Shown here: positions 51,689 to 60,945 of the stretch, one piece after another
Layout: the number at the start of each line of letters is the position of its first letter
Position numbering within the stretch: position 1 is the first letter of the stretch
NCBI GenBank assembly: GCA_963766765.1
Contig: CAVYBR010000005.1
Span: 124,001 to 188,000, forward strand
Length of the DNA: 64,000 bases
Direction of reading: 5' to 3'
DNA from: JACCQS01 sp963766765
Lineage (GTDB): Bacteria; Actinomycetota; Actinomycetes; Mycobacteriales; Geodermatophilaceae
Position numbers and translations under genes: made by a program
The notes under the pieces: model-generated
The model's database searches: none
What the model was told of the DNA's origin: nothing
What the model saw: only the letters and a program-made list of their open reading frames with translations

Positions 51689-53290
51689 GTGATCACCGCG
51701 ACCGACCTGGAACTCCGCGCGGGCACCCGAACTCTTCTGACGGGTGTCACGCTGCGCGTCCAACCCGGCGATCGGATCGGACTGGTCGGCCGCAACGGGG
51801 CCGGCAAGACCACAACTCTGACCGCCCTGGCCGGTGAGGCTCTCTCGGCCGGCGGCGTGGTCGAACGCCGGGGTGAGCACGGATATCTGCCGCAGGATCC
51901 ACGGACCGGGGATCTTGACGTTCTCGCCCGCGACCGGGTCCTCTCGGCTCGTGGCCTGGACACCCTCATGCACGACCTGGCCAAGACCCAGGTCGCCATG
52001 GCTGAGCACGCCGACGGGCCCGAGCGTGATGCAGCGATCCGCCGGTACGGAAACCTCGAGGACCGCTTCGCCGCGCTCGGCGGTTATGCCGCCGAGAGCG
52101 AGGCCGCGCGGATCTGCGCCAATCTCGGGCTTCCGGACCGAGTCCTCGGCCAGCCCCTGCGAACGCTGTCGGGCGGTCAGCGGCGACGCGTCGAGTTGGC
52201 GCGGATCCTGTTCTCTGACGCCGAGACCCTGCTCCTCGACGAGCCGACCAACCATCTCGACGCGGACTCGATCACGTGGCTACGGGACTTCCTGCGCAAC
52301 CACAGCGGCGGGCTGATCGTGATCAGTCACGACGTCGGCCTGCTCGAGCACGTCGTGAACAAGGTCTGGTACCTCGACGGGGGGCGCACGACGATCGATC
52401 AATACAACGTGGGCTGGAAGGCGTACCTGATCCAGCGCGACACCGACGAGCGTCGGCGCCGGCGCGAACGGGCCAACACCGAACGCAAGGTCGATCAGTT
52501 GCGCGGGCAGGCCGACAAGATGCGGGCCAAGGCGACCAAGGCACGTGCCGCGCACTCGATGGATCGTCGAGCCGACCGGCTCATGGCGGGGCTCGCCGAC
52601 GTACGACAGTCCGATCGCGTGGCCAAGGTGCGCTTTCCGACCCCGGCCTCGTGTGGTCGTACCCCGCTGCTGGCCACCGGCCTGTCGAAGTCCTACGGCA
52701 GTCTGGAGGTCTTCATCGACGTCGACCTCGCGGTCGACAAGGGCGCTCGCGTGGTCATCCTGGGACTCAATGGCGCGGGAAAGACCACGCTGCTACGCGT
52801 CCTCGCCGGTCACGAACCCCCCGACAGCGGCGCGGTCCAGCCCGGTCATGGCCTGCGGATCGGTTACTACGCCCAGGAGCACGAGACCCTCGATGTGGAC
52901 CGCAGCGTGTTGGAGAACATGCGAGCCACCGCACCGGAGTCCACCGACGGCGAGTTGCGCAAGATCCTGGGCGCGTTCCTCTTCACCGGGGACGCCGCGA
53001 ACCAGCCGGCCGGAACGCTTTCCGGCGGAGAGAAGACTCGGCTGGCGCTGGCGAGCCTGGTCAGCTCGGGGGCAAACGTGCTGCTGCTCGACGAGCCGAC
53101 CAACAACTTGGATCCCATCTCGCGGCAACAGGTCCTCGACGCCCTGCGTACGTACAAGGGGGCGGTCGTGCTGGTCACCCACGACGAAGGCGCTGTCGAG
53201 GCACTTGCCCCGGAAAAGGTGATCTTGTTGCCGGACGGCGTCGAGGACGTCTGGAGTGAAGAGCTGATCGATTTGGTGTCGCTCGCCTAG
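51689..53290 (+). CDS. ABC-F family ATPase
   Basis: Soluble protein of 533 residues with two ABC modules and no membrane segments: Walker A GRNGAGKTT (about 32) and GLNGAGKTT (about 355), signatures LSGGQRRRVELA and LSGGEKTRLALA, Walker B LLLDEPTNHLD and LLLDEPTNNLD. The linker between them (about 240-300) is basic and helical, as in ABC-F translation factors acting on ribosomes. The GTG giving MITATDLELRAG is chosen from family comparison; an ATG four codons earlier is possible. Antibiotic protection versus housekeeping role cannot be told. Confidence 0.93.
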   Translation: MITATDLELRAGTRTLLTGVTLRVQPGDRIGLVGRNGAGKTTTLTALAGEALSAGGVVERRGEHGYLPQDPRTGDLDVLARDRVLSARGLDTLMHDLAKTQVAMAEHADGPERDAAIRRYGNLEDRFAALGGYAAESEAARICANLGLPDRVLGQPLRTLSGGQRRRVELARILFSDAETLLLDEPTNHLDADSITWLRDFLRNHSGGLIVISHDVGLLEHVVNKVWYLDGGRTTIDQYNVGWKAYLIQRDTDERRRRRERANTERKVDQLRGQADKMRAKATKARAAHSMDRRADRLMAGLADVRQSDRVAKVRFPTPASCGRTPLLATGLSKSYGSLEVFIDVDLAVDKGARVVILGLNGAGKTTLLRVLAGHEPPDSGAVQPGHGLRIGYYAQEHETLDVDRSVLENMRATAPESTDGELRKILGAFLFTGDAANQPAGTLSGGEKTRLALASLVSSGANVLLLDEPTNNLDPISRQQVLDALRTYKGAVVLVTHDEGAVEALAPEKVILLPDGVEDVWSEELIDLVSLA

Positions 53291-53354
53291 AGTTTGTAGT
53301 CGCTTACGCAGGGTATGTTGGAGGCTGGTACGGGGCCCCACATGAAGGCGGGCC

Positions 53355-54428
53355 ATGCCCCCTGACGCGCGACGACGGCTCTATCTTTCGCTGGGTGCCA
53401 TCGGCCTGGTCCTTTGCGTGTTGTTCTCGATCTTCGCCTGGGCGAGCCCGTGGCAGACGCAGTACGTCTTTCCCGCGCTGAGCCTGTACTTGGTCATCGC
53501 GCTGGTCGTCCTGGCGCGCAAGGGCAGTTCGCTGGCCGTGATCGAGCGGACGGGCTATTGGGTGTTGGCCTCCATCTGGCTCAGCAGCATGGCAATCGGC
53601 CTGGCCCAGACCGCGGACGACCGACTGGCGTGGGAGTCGCTGTCGCCCGGTGTCTTCATGAACATGGCCTTGCTGGTCGTCATGGCCTACCTCTGGTACG
53701 ACACGAACCGGGCAGTCATCAGCGCCATGCTGGTGCCCGTCGCATCGGCCGTGATCGGCATCGTCCGGTTCTGGGGCAACCCCGAATTTCTCGGGATGCT
53801 GTTCCAGTACGAGGGTTATGTCGTCGTCATCGCGGCCTTCACCTACATCCTTGCCCGGAGCCGAGACTCCTTGCTGGGCTCCAGGATCGACGCGGATCGC
53901 ATGCGTGTGCTGGCTTTCGAGGACTCGCTGACGGGGTTGCACAACCGCAGGAGCGTGGCTGACCGGCTGCGGATGTTGCTGGCCGAGGAGCGATCGCCGG
54001 CTCTGCTGTCAGTGATCTCCTTTGACCTCGACGACTTCAAACTCATCAATGACACGCGGGGGCACGACATCGGAGACCGGGTGCTGCGCGAAGTCGCCGT
54101 GCTGGCCCGCGAGCGGGTACCCCGGGAGGCGATGCTCGGGCGATGGGGAGGGGACGAATTCCTCGTCCTGTTGCCGGGGATAGGCCGGGACCGCGCGCTG
54201 GACATCGCCGAGGGTCTGCGCCTCGCGATCGCGGAGTATGCCGACGACGGAATTCAAGTGACGGCCAGCTTCGGGGTCATGGAAGCGCCGGTCGCCGCGA
54301 CCGTCAAGGACGTGCTCCATGCTGTGGACGACGTGCTCTACCGAGCGAAACGAGCCGGGCGTGACCGGGTGGTCGCAGCCCCCGGCGTTCGTTCTCCCGT
54401 GCCAGTCATCGTTCGCAAGGTCGGCTAG
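53355..54428 (+). CDS. Membrane diguanylate cyclase (GGDEF)
   Basis: Synthesises cyclic di-GMP. The protein has 357 residues: five or six membrane helices in the first 170 residues, then a GGDEF domain (about 190-345) with DSLTGLHNRRS, SFDLDDFKLINDTRGHDIGD and the intact active site RWGGDEF. The usual inhibitory RxxD site is not seen before GGDEF (REAML instead), so product feedback may be absent. No EAL domain is present. Candidate -10 TATGTT at 53314-53319; AAGGCGG precedes the ATG. Confidence 0.93.
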   Translation: MPPDARRRLYLSLGAIGLVLCVLFSIFAWASPWQTQYVFPALSLYLVIALVVLARKGSSLAVIERTGYWVLASIWLSSMAIGLAQTADDRLAWESLSPGVFMNMALLVVMAYLWYDTNRAVISAMLVPVASAVIGIVRFWGNPEFLGMLFQYEGYVVVIAAFTYILARSRDSLLGSRIDADRMRVLAFEDSLTGLHNRRSVADRLRMLLAEERSPALLSVISFDLDDFKLINDTRGHDIGDRVLREVAVLARERVPREAMLGRWGGDEFLVLLPGIGRDRALDIAEGLRLAIAEYADDGIQVTASFGVMEAPVAATVKDVLHAVDDVLYRAKRAGRDRVVAAPGVRSPVPVIVRKVG

Positions 54429-54464
54429 GCACGTCGCAGCTCGACCTGGACGAAACGCGGCTCG

Positions 54465-55583
54465 TCAGGCGGAGGCCGCCACCGGCTCCCGACTGGGCCG
54501 CGGTTGAACCGAAGCCGATCGACGTCGGCGGCGCCCCACCCGGCGGGCAGCGCGCTTGAGTGCTTCGGGAGGTGTCTGGAGCAAATCCAGCACCGCCTGC
54601 TCGATGCGACCATGGGTCGCGCCGTCGCCGAGGGAGACGTTCGTACGGACGACGCGCAGCGCCGGTGAGATGGTGATCCCGTCCTCGAACAGATCGATCA
54701 CCCGCGGGTCGACGTACGACGTGCGGGCGACGGTCGGGGTGTTTCCGAGGTATTCGGCAACTTCACGCATTGCCTTGGCTACGGCCCGCTTTCGTGCGGC
54801 TTTCGATGCGCTGGTGTCGTTGTCACCGGCCAGCGCGACGGCGGCGAGAACAGTTCCGTGCCAGGTCCGGAAGTCCTTGGCCGAAACATCATCGCCAACG
54901 ACCTCTTTGACGTAGGCATTGATGTCCGCAGACGAGACATCCCGCCATCGCCTGCCGTCGAGATACGCGAGTAGCTCCGGTCCGCCACCGCGCCGGCGGC
55001 GCAGGACTTCGATCGCATCCCGAACCGGCTGGTCAGCCAATGCGATCAGCCGCTCTTTGCCTGACTTGGCCACGTAGTCGAACACCACGGAACCGTCCTC
55101 GATCCGGACATGCTGCTTCTCGATCGTCGCGAGGCCGTAACTGCCGTTCTGTTCGGCGTAGGTCTCTCCGCCGATCCGGAAGAAGCCAAGGTCCAGCAGC
55201 CGGAATGCCGCGGCCAAGGCACGCTCCCGGGGCATTCCTTCGAGGGACAGATCGCGGGCCACGATGCGTCGCGCTTTCGGGAGTCGGGCAGCAACTGTGA
55301 GTACTCGGTCGTGCTTGCTCTTGTCCCGCAGTTCCCGCCACTTGTGGTGATAGATGTATTGCCGGCGTCCGGCGTCGTCCGTGCCGACCGCCTGGATGTG
55401 CCCGTTCTCCACCGGGCAGACCCACACCTCGGACCAAGCCGGGGGGATGACCAGCTGTTTGCACCGCAACGCTGCGTCACCGTCGAGCCGATTGCCGTCC
55501 TCGTCGAGATAGATGAAGCCCTTGCCAGCCCGGCGCCGGGTCCAGCCCGGAGAGTTCGGTGAGACCGTGCGCAGTCGTGGCAT
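54465..55583 (-). CDS. DNA topoisomerase IB (poxvirus-like)
   Basis: Type IB enzyme of 372 residues that relaxes supercoils through a 3'-phosphotyrosyl intermediate. The N-terminal domain has GKGFIYLDEDGNRL and VIPPAWSEVWVCP. The catalytic domain has HHKWRELRDKSKHDR, YAEQNGSYGLATI, FRTWHGTVLAA and the tyrosine region NTPTVARTSYVDP. The C-terminus is a basic Arg-rich tail. The ATG for MPRLRTVS is immediately preceded by an inverted repeat that may be an operator. Convergent with the GGDEF gene. Confidence 0.93.
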   Translation of the reverse strand: MPRLRTVSPNSPGWTRRRAGKGFIYLDEDGNRLDGDAALRCKQLVIPPAWSEVWVCPVENGHIQAVGTDDAGRRQYIYHHKWRELRDKSKHDRVLTVAARLPKARRIVARDLSLEGMPRERALAAAFRLLDLGFFRIGGETYAEQNGSYGLATIEKQHVRIEDGSVVFDYVAKSGKERLIALADQPVRDAIEVLRRRRGGGPELLAYLDGRRWRDVSSADINAYVKEVVGDDVSAKDFRTWHGTVLAAVALAGDNDTSASKAARKRAVAKAMREVAEYLGNTPTVARTSYVDPRVIDLFEDGITISPALRVVRTNVSLGDGATHGRIEQAVLDLLQTPPEALKRAARRVGRRRRRSASVQPRPSREPVAASA

Positions 55584-55600
55584 AGCGTAATTCTTACGCT
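55584..55600. promoter_or_regulatory. Inverted repeat adjoining the topoisomerase IB start codon
   Basis: AGCGTAA-TTC-TTACGCT has perfect 7-bp arms and touches the ATG of the topoisomerase gene. It overlaps a second inverted repeat, CTTAC-GCT-GTAAG at 55594-55606, giving three TTACGC-type half-sites in a row. TACGCT on the minus strand could be a -10 but is too close to the ATG to serve it. Confidence 0.5.
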
Positions 55601-55761
55601 GTAAGCGCTGTTCCGTCGAGCCGTGATCCGTCCCCCGGGAGGTGCAACCGCGGGCGTTTGACGCTGGCGGGTTCATTTGACAAGGTGGCAAAGCAAGATC
55701 GTTCTCAACTTTTCCGGCACCCAGGACCACGGGCGGCGCGGCCCGCGACGAAGGGCTCCTC

Positions 55762-56769
55762 TTGGCCGAACGGGTATTTGTCACGGGCGTTGCGGGATTC
55801 CTGGGCAGCCATGTGGCCGAACACTTTCGGGACACGGGCTGGGAGGTCGTCGGGATCGACAACCTGCTCGGCGGGGCGAAGGAGAACGTTCCCACCGATG
55901 TCGAATTCTTGGTCGCCGACTGTCGTGACCGCGAGTCCTACGGCGATCTGCTCCGCCGAACCGACCTCGTCTACCACTGCGCCGCGGCTCCGTACGAGGG
56001 CGTCAGCGTGTTCTCGCCGCAGATCGTTCACGAGCACACCGCCGGGGCCACGGTGGCAACCCTCTCGGCTGCAGCGAGTGCCGGCGTGGGGCGCTTTGTG
56101 CTCTGCTCGTCGATGGCGCGCTACGGCGCTCAAGCCACTCCCTTCACCGAAGATCTGACGCCCCTGCCGGTCGATCCGTACGGCATCGCCAAGTATTCGG
56201 CCGAGCTGATGACCCAGAACATCTGTGACACCCAGAGCATGGAATGGGCCATCGCGGTGCCGCACAACATCATCGGCCCCCGGCAGAAGTTCGATGACCC
56301 ATATCGCAACGTGGCGAGCATCATGATCAACCGGATGCTGCAGGGCCGGCAGCCAGTGATCTACGGGGACGGGTCGCAGCGCAGGTGCTTCTCCTACATC
56401 GCCGACGTGGTGAGTCCGTTGGCTCGAATGGGAACCGATCAACGGTTGGCCGGCGAGATCGTCAACGTTGGCCCCGACGAGGAGTATGTGTCCATCCTCG
56501 ACCTGGCGGTCCTGCTCAGCGAACTGCTCGACTACTCGCTCGATCCGATCTTCGTGCCCGACCGGCCGCGTGAGGTACGCGAGGCCCATTGCTCATCCGA
56601 CAAGGCACGGAAACTCCTGGGATACCGCACGCAGTGGACACTGCGTGATGGTCTCGCGCGGATGATCGAGTGGATCCGTGAGCAGGGGTTCCGAGAGTTC
56701 CAGTACCACTTGCCGATCGAGATCGTCTCCGAGCAGACACCGGTCACGTGGACACAGAGGTTGATCTGA
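55762..56769 (+). CDS. NAD-dependent sugar epimerase/dehydratase (extended SDR)
   Basis: Nucleotide-sugar modifying enzyme of 335 residues. NAD-binding GVAGFLGSH near residue 9, IDNLLGG, catalytic Ser in SSMARYG and the Tyr/Lys in DPYGIAKYSAE (about 140-150), then GDGSQRRCFSYIADVV. The TTG start has GAAGGG six bases upstream. It opens a six-gene overlapping operon for a probable surface glycoconjugate; product sugar unknown. Confidence 0.88.
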   Translation: MAERVFVTGVAGFLGSHVAEHFRDTGWEVVGIDNLLGGAKENVPTDVEFLVADCRDRESYGDLLRRTDLVYHCAAAPYEGVSVFSPQIVHEHTAGATVATLSAAASAGVGRFVLCSSMARYGAQATPFTEDLTPLPVDPYGIAKYSAELMTQNICDTQSMEWAIAVPHNIIGPRQKFDDPYRNVASIMINRMLQGRQPVIYGDGSQRRCFSYIADVVSPLARMGTDQRLAGEIVNVGPDEEYVSILDLAVLLSELLDYSLDPIFVPDRPREVREAHCSSDKARKLLGYRTQWTLRDGLARMIEWIREQGFREFQYHLPIEIVSEQTPVTWTQRLI

Positions 56770-57746
56770 ACGGCGATGGCGATGCCGCGTCGTTGACGGC
56801 CCTCGTTCCGTGCTTCAACGAGGGCGGACAGGTGGATGCGGTCCATGCCGCAATCGACGAAGCCCTGTCCGGCCATCGCGACCTCGAGATCCTGTTCGTC
56901 GACGACGGCTCTGCCGACGACACCCTCGCCCGGATCAAGTCCTTGGCCGAGCGCGACCCGCGGGTCCGGTATCTGTCGTTGTCCCGCAACTTCGGGCTCG
57001 AGGCGGCGTTCTCGGCCGGCTTCTGTTATGCGCGCACGACCTGGGTGGTCCAGCTGGATGCCGACCTGCAGTCCCCGCCAAGCGAGACCGTGCGGCTGTT
57101 GGACAAGGCGCTAGACGGGTACGACGTCGTCTACGGCATCCGCCGGCAACGCAACGACCCCTGGGTGCGCAAACTCGGATCGATCGTCCAGCAGTGGTTG
57201 GCGCGGAGACTGTTCGGCATCGACCTCGTCCAGGGTGCTTCTGCGTTCCGCGTCATTCGTGCATCGGTGGCTCGGCGCGCCGTACAGCTGCCCCTTGCCA
57301 TGCCGTACCTGATCGCCACCCTCCCGCAGATCGGTGCGCGGATCGGCACGGTCGATGTTGCACATTCGCGCCGCACGGCCGGACGATCCCGATGGTCGGC
57401 GTGGCGACTGGCTGCGCACAGCTTCGAGTTGTTCGTGGGATTCTCGCTGCGACCCCTGGTGTGGACCTACGTCGCGCTGGCTGCCTGCGCCGCGGTCCTC
57501 CTTGTGGCAACGATCGGTGTGTCGGCGGGTGGCACAGCGTCTTCGACCGGATTGGCTCTGCTTCTTGCCGGTCAGGCCGGCACGGCGATCGCGTTGGCGG
57601 TCGTCGCCGGATACGTTCACCGACTCGTGCGTGATGCAGCCCGTCCCGCCCAGTTCTACATCCGCGAGGCCAACATTCCGGTGGCCGCGGAGCACTCCCT
57701 GTATGGAGCGCAACCGAGTTCGACGTCGGTTGAGAGGCGGGTCTGA
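56748..57746 (+). CDS. Glycosyltransferase family 2, polyprenol-phosphate type, membrane
   Basis: Membrane glycosyltransferase of 332 residues. Catalytic domain about 15-240 with LVPCFNEGGQVD, FVDDGSADDT, LSRNFGLEAAFSAG and QLDADLQSPP. Two membrane helices follow (about 240-290), as in enzymes that transfer sugars to polyprenyl phosphate. The GTG start overlaps the epimerase gene by 22 bases; the stop overlaps the ATP-grasp start (TGATG). Confidence 0.9.
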   Translation: MDTEVDLNGDGDAASLTALVPCFNEGGQVDAVHAAIDEALSGHRDLEILFVDDGSADDTLARIKSLAERDPRVRYLSLSRNFGLEAAFSAGFCYARTTWVVQLDADLQSPPSETVRLLDKALDGYDVVYGIRRQRNDPWVRKLGSIVQQWLARRLFGIDLVQGASAFRVIRASVARRAVQLPLAMPYLIATLPQIGARIGTVDVAHSRRTAGRSRWSAWRLAAHSFELFVGFSLRPLVWTYVALAACAAVLLVATIGVSAGGTASSTGLALLLAGQAGTAIALAVVAGYVHRLVRDAARPAQFYIREANIPVAAEHSLYGAQPSSTSVERRV

Positions 57747-58963
57747 TGTCGCAGGTACCACGGACACTGCTGATGCTCGGGGCCGGTCCCGACCAGCTGC
57801 CCGCCTATCGGGAGGCCCGACAGCAGGGATACCGGCTCGTCGCCGTTGACCAGAAGGCGGACTCGCCTGGGGCGGCGCTGGCCGATGTCTTCCTACCGAT
57901 TTCCACCCGGGACGCCGACCGGATCGTGGCTGCGCTCGACGGTGATCGTCCGGACGGAATCGTTACCACAGCGACCGATGCCGCGCTGGGAACCCACCGC
58001 GAGCTCGCCATCCACTACGGGTTGGCCTACCAACCAGCGGCGCGTGCCGTGCGCGCCTCGATGGACAAGACCTTCTTCCGCGACGTGCTCGCCGAGTGCG
58101 GGTTGAACACCTATCGGTGGGTGAGCGACACCGATCAGGAGCGCGCCGCCAAACTGGCCAGAGACCTCCCACTGCCAATGGTGGTCAAGCCCACCGACGC
58201 CTCCGGTGGCAAGGGCATCACGCTGGTCACCGAGTGGGCCGGACTCGAGCCGGCTATCGACGCGGCACTGGCCCTGTCGTCCTCCGGGACCGTTCTCGTC
58301 GAGGAGTACATCGTCGGTAGGCACTACGCCGTCGAGATCTGGATGCGTGCCGGCGAGCCGCATTTCGTCCCGCTGACGGAGAAGCGGATGACACCCCTTC
58401 CGGCCATGCTGACCACCGGACACTTGATCCCGGCGCGGCTCTCGCCCCAAGTATCCGACCGAGTCAAGGACACGCTCGTTCGGCTGTGCCGCTCCCTGGA
58501 CATCGTCGACGGCCCGGCCAACTTCGACTTCATCCTGACCGAATCCGACGAGCTCTACCTCATCGAGGTGGGTGCACGTCTGGGTGGCAACGCGTACCCG
58601 CGTTTGATGTACGAGGCCTGGGGTGTCGACACTGTCGGGGCGACGGTCGCCATGTCCGTCGGGGAGCCGTTTGCCCTCGTGCCCACTCGGTCTCGGGTCT
58701 GTCTCCTGCACCTGCTCACGTCGCCGTTGACCACGCTGGCCGAAGTCCGGGCGATCAGCGGGATCGATGAAATCGCAGCACACCCCGGTGTGTTGATCGT
58801 GGAGCTGTACACCGGGGTAGGACAGGTCGTGCGCCCGTTCACCGAGGCCGGGTTCAAGTTGGGGTACGTGGTTCTCGTCGCCGACGACTACCCCGAACTC
58901 AACGTGCTGCTCGGCTGGGTCGAGGCGACCTTGAGCCTGGAATTGGAGCCCATTGATGTCTAG
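57746..58963 (+). CDS. ATP-grasp carboxylate-amine ligase
   Basis: Ligase of 405 residues that probably joins a carboxylate, such as an amino acid, to an amine with ATP. N-terminal Rossmann-like part (LLMLGAGPDQLPAYREARQQG), ATP-grasp core MVVKPTDASGGKGITLV, EEYIVGRHYAVEIWM, and metal/ATP motif YLIEVGARLGGNAYP. Homologs include PurK-like and peptide ligases. In this operon an amide-linked decoration of a glycan is plausible but not shown. Confidence 0.87.
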   Translation: MSQVPRTLLMLGAGPDQLPAYREARQQGYRLVAVDQKADSPGAALADVFLPISTRDADRIVAALDGDRPDGIVTTATDAALGTHRELAIHYGLAYQPAARAVRASMDKTFFRDVLAECGLNTYRWVSDTDQERAAKLARDLPLPMVVKPTDASGGKGITLVTEWAGLEPAIDAALALSSSGTVLVEEYIVGRHYAVEIWMRAGEPHFVPLTEKRMTPLPAMLTTGHLIPARLSPQVSDRVKDTLVRLCRSLDIVDGPANFDFILTESDELYLIEVGARLGGNAYPRLMYEAWGVDTVGATVAMSVGEPFALVPTRSRVCLLHLLTSPLTTLAEVRAISGIDEIAAHPGVLIVELYTGVGQVVRPFTEAGFKLGYVVLVADDYPELNVLLGWVEATLSLELEPIDV

Positions 58964-59690
58964 TACGTCGGTCGCTGACAAAGCGGACAACGAGTCGGCA
59001 AGCAGTGCGAGCAAGCGAACGACACCCAGCCTGCTCTGCATGGCTGCCGCAGTCGGGCTGGCCGCCTTCATCTGGTTCGTCCTGCCCCACGAACAGCAGG
59101 CCAGCAGCGCCGCGATCCTGCTGTTCAAGCTGACGCCGTTCGCCTTCGCGGTTGCTGGGATCGCCTTGGCCGACGACGCGCTGCTGCGCCGCCTCAAGCT
59201 GCATCTGATCGCAATCCCGGCGGCGTTCCTGCTCTTCTTCCTCTATTTCGTGCCACGGATCTTCTTCTACTCCGGCAGCGACGGGGACTTCGAGAACCTC
59301 TACTACCACATGCTGACTGCAGTTCCGGTTGTCATCCTCTCGTTGACTCTGGCCTTTCGGCTCGGTGGGGGTGCGGCTGGCACGACGGCCCGGCTCGGCT
59401 TCGCGATGTTGCTGCTGATGCTCTCGGGGCTGGAAGATCTGGCCTATCTCCTGGTCAACCCGCACACCGATCCGCAGTGGACGCCGATTCCCGAGGTCTG
59501 GGACTGGGCATCACACATGGCGGTCTTTCTCGGCCACGCGCCAACGAAATATGAGGCGTATGCCTTCATAGCCGTCCACGTGTTTCTCGCCCTGGCCGTT
59601 CTGTTCACCCCGTCGCGCTGGGTGCGGAATGTCTTGCGGGCCTTGCGGCTCGCACCCCGCCGAGCCGACCCGCGGGAACCTCAGGGATGA
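58956..59690 (+). CDS. Multi-pass membrane protein of unknown function
   Basis: Protein of 244 residues with a short Ser-rich cytoplasmic start and about six hydrophobic segments. Aromatic, charged loops stand out: RIFFYSGSDGDFENLYYHM and PEVWDWASHMAVFLGHAPTKYEAY, the latter with two His. I do not recognise a family. The ATG has GGAG seven bases upstream and overlaps the ATP-grasp gene; the stop overlaps the next gene. Context suggests transport or modification of the operon product. Confidence 0.7.
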   Translation: MSSTSVADKADNESASSASKRTTPSLLCMAAAVGLAAFIWFVLPHEQQASSAAILLFKLTPFAFAVAGIALADDALLRRLKLHLIAIPAAFLLFFLYFVPRIFFYSGSDGDFENLYYHMLTAVPVVILSLTLAFRLGGGAAGTTARLGFAMLLLMLSGLEDLAYLLVNPHTDPQWTPIPEVWDWASHMAVFLGHAPTKYEAYAFIAVHVFLALAVLFTPSRWVRNVLRALRLAPRRADPREPQG

Positions 59691-60945
59691 TGCCCCGGCC
59701 TCGGCTCCGCGTCGTCGCCGTGCTGCTCGGTGGCCGGGCCGCCTTTCGCGGTGCGCTCGTACTCAGCGCGCCGCTGCTGCTCGCGCTGTGGGGAGCGGCA
59801 GCCTTCGCTCCGTTCGCCGTCGCCGTGGGGACCACCTTGGTGCTGAGCCCCCTGGTCGGCTCGGGCGCGGAGAAATCCGCCGGGATGCTTTGGCTCGAGC
59901 CAACTCCGGACGGGCCGAATCGGCGGGCCCCACGGCCCGGCGCCTGCTGGCTGCACATCTGAGCGTGGTTGGGATCATCGCGGCGGTGTCACTGCTCGTC
60001 GCGGTCCCATTGTTGATGCGGCTCCCTGGCCCCACCGAGCTGTACGTCCTCGCGGCCCTGACGAATGTCGGCTTCGGTGCGGTGCAGGCACTGGTCGCGT
60101 ATTGGCGGGTCCTCGGTCGACCGTACGTCGACCCGTCGAGCCACGCAGTCCTGGCGAGCGCCACGGCGATCGGGCTCTTGCTCGCGGCGTTCGCCGCTGC
60201 GGGACCTGAGATGGTCCTGGGCATTCAGGCGACCGTGGCATTCGTCGTCACAGGTGCGCTGGGCGTCTCACTGCGCCACCGCGTCGCCAAGCCGCGACGA
60301 GCAGATCTGGTCATCACCGGCCGTACCACGATCCTGATGGGGGCCAACACGTTGCTGGCCACTGCGGCCCTCAGCGTCGTCTTCGCACTGCTCGCGCAGC
60401 GTGGGCTGGCCACATCTGCGGGCCAGTTGTACGTCGCAATCGTCGGCTACACAGTCGTAGCCAACCTGTTCGACTACCTGCTGCGGGTCTTCCAGCCCTG
60501 GCTCGGTGCGCTCCTGGCCGAGGGCGCTCCTGCGCTAGTGCGAACCGCCACGCAGGTGGCGCGATGGAGCCTGGTGGCGCTGGTTCCGCTCACGATCGGG
60601 ACTGTCCTGATCCTGAGCCGCTGGTTCACCGGCACGGCCCTGGCATTGCTGGTCGTCGCGGCAGTAGCCCCTGCTCTGCTGGCTACTGCTGCGTTCACAT
60701 GGCTGCTCGAAAACCTCGACAGCGCAACGCTCCTCGGCACCGTGCTGGCCGGGATCCTGGGATTGCTGACCACCGTCCTCACGGGGTCGGCCCTGCTCTC
60801 GGCCGAACCTATCGCCGGAAGCGCTCTTGCGTTGTTGGCAGGGGCCACTGTCACCGCAGCAGTCCTCCTTCCGATGTTGCGACGGCGGGATTCGGATGTC
60901 CCCGTCCAACAACCCCTTCTCTCACATCTGGGACGGCGTCCATGA
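59687..60945 (+). pseudogene. Polysaccharide flippase-like (Wzx/MATE-like) membrane protein with one frameshift
   Basis: Two open frames together encode about 420 residues with 12 or so hydrophobic helices. The first (59687-59962) has LVGSGAEKSAGMLWLEP and starts with an ATGA overlap. The second continues as RRLLAAHLSVVGIIAAV through NTLLATAALSVVFALLAQRG and FDYLLRVFQPWLGALLAEGAP to the stop at 60945, which overlaps the methyltransferase start. Adding one C to the CCCC run at 59928-59931 joins them without a break (RRAPTARRLLAAHL). This is either a sequencing deletion in a homopolymer, a recent mutation or a phase switch. The expected role is flipping a lipid-linked glycan. Confidence 0.75.
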
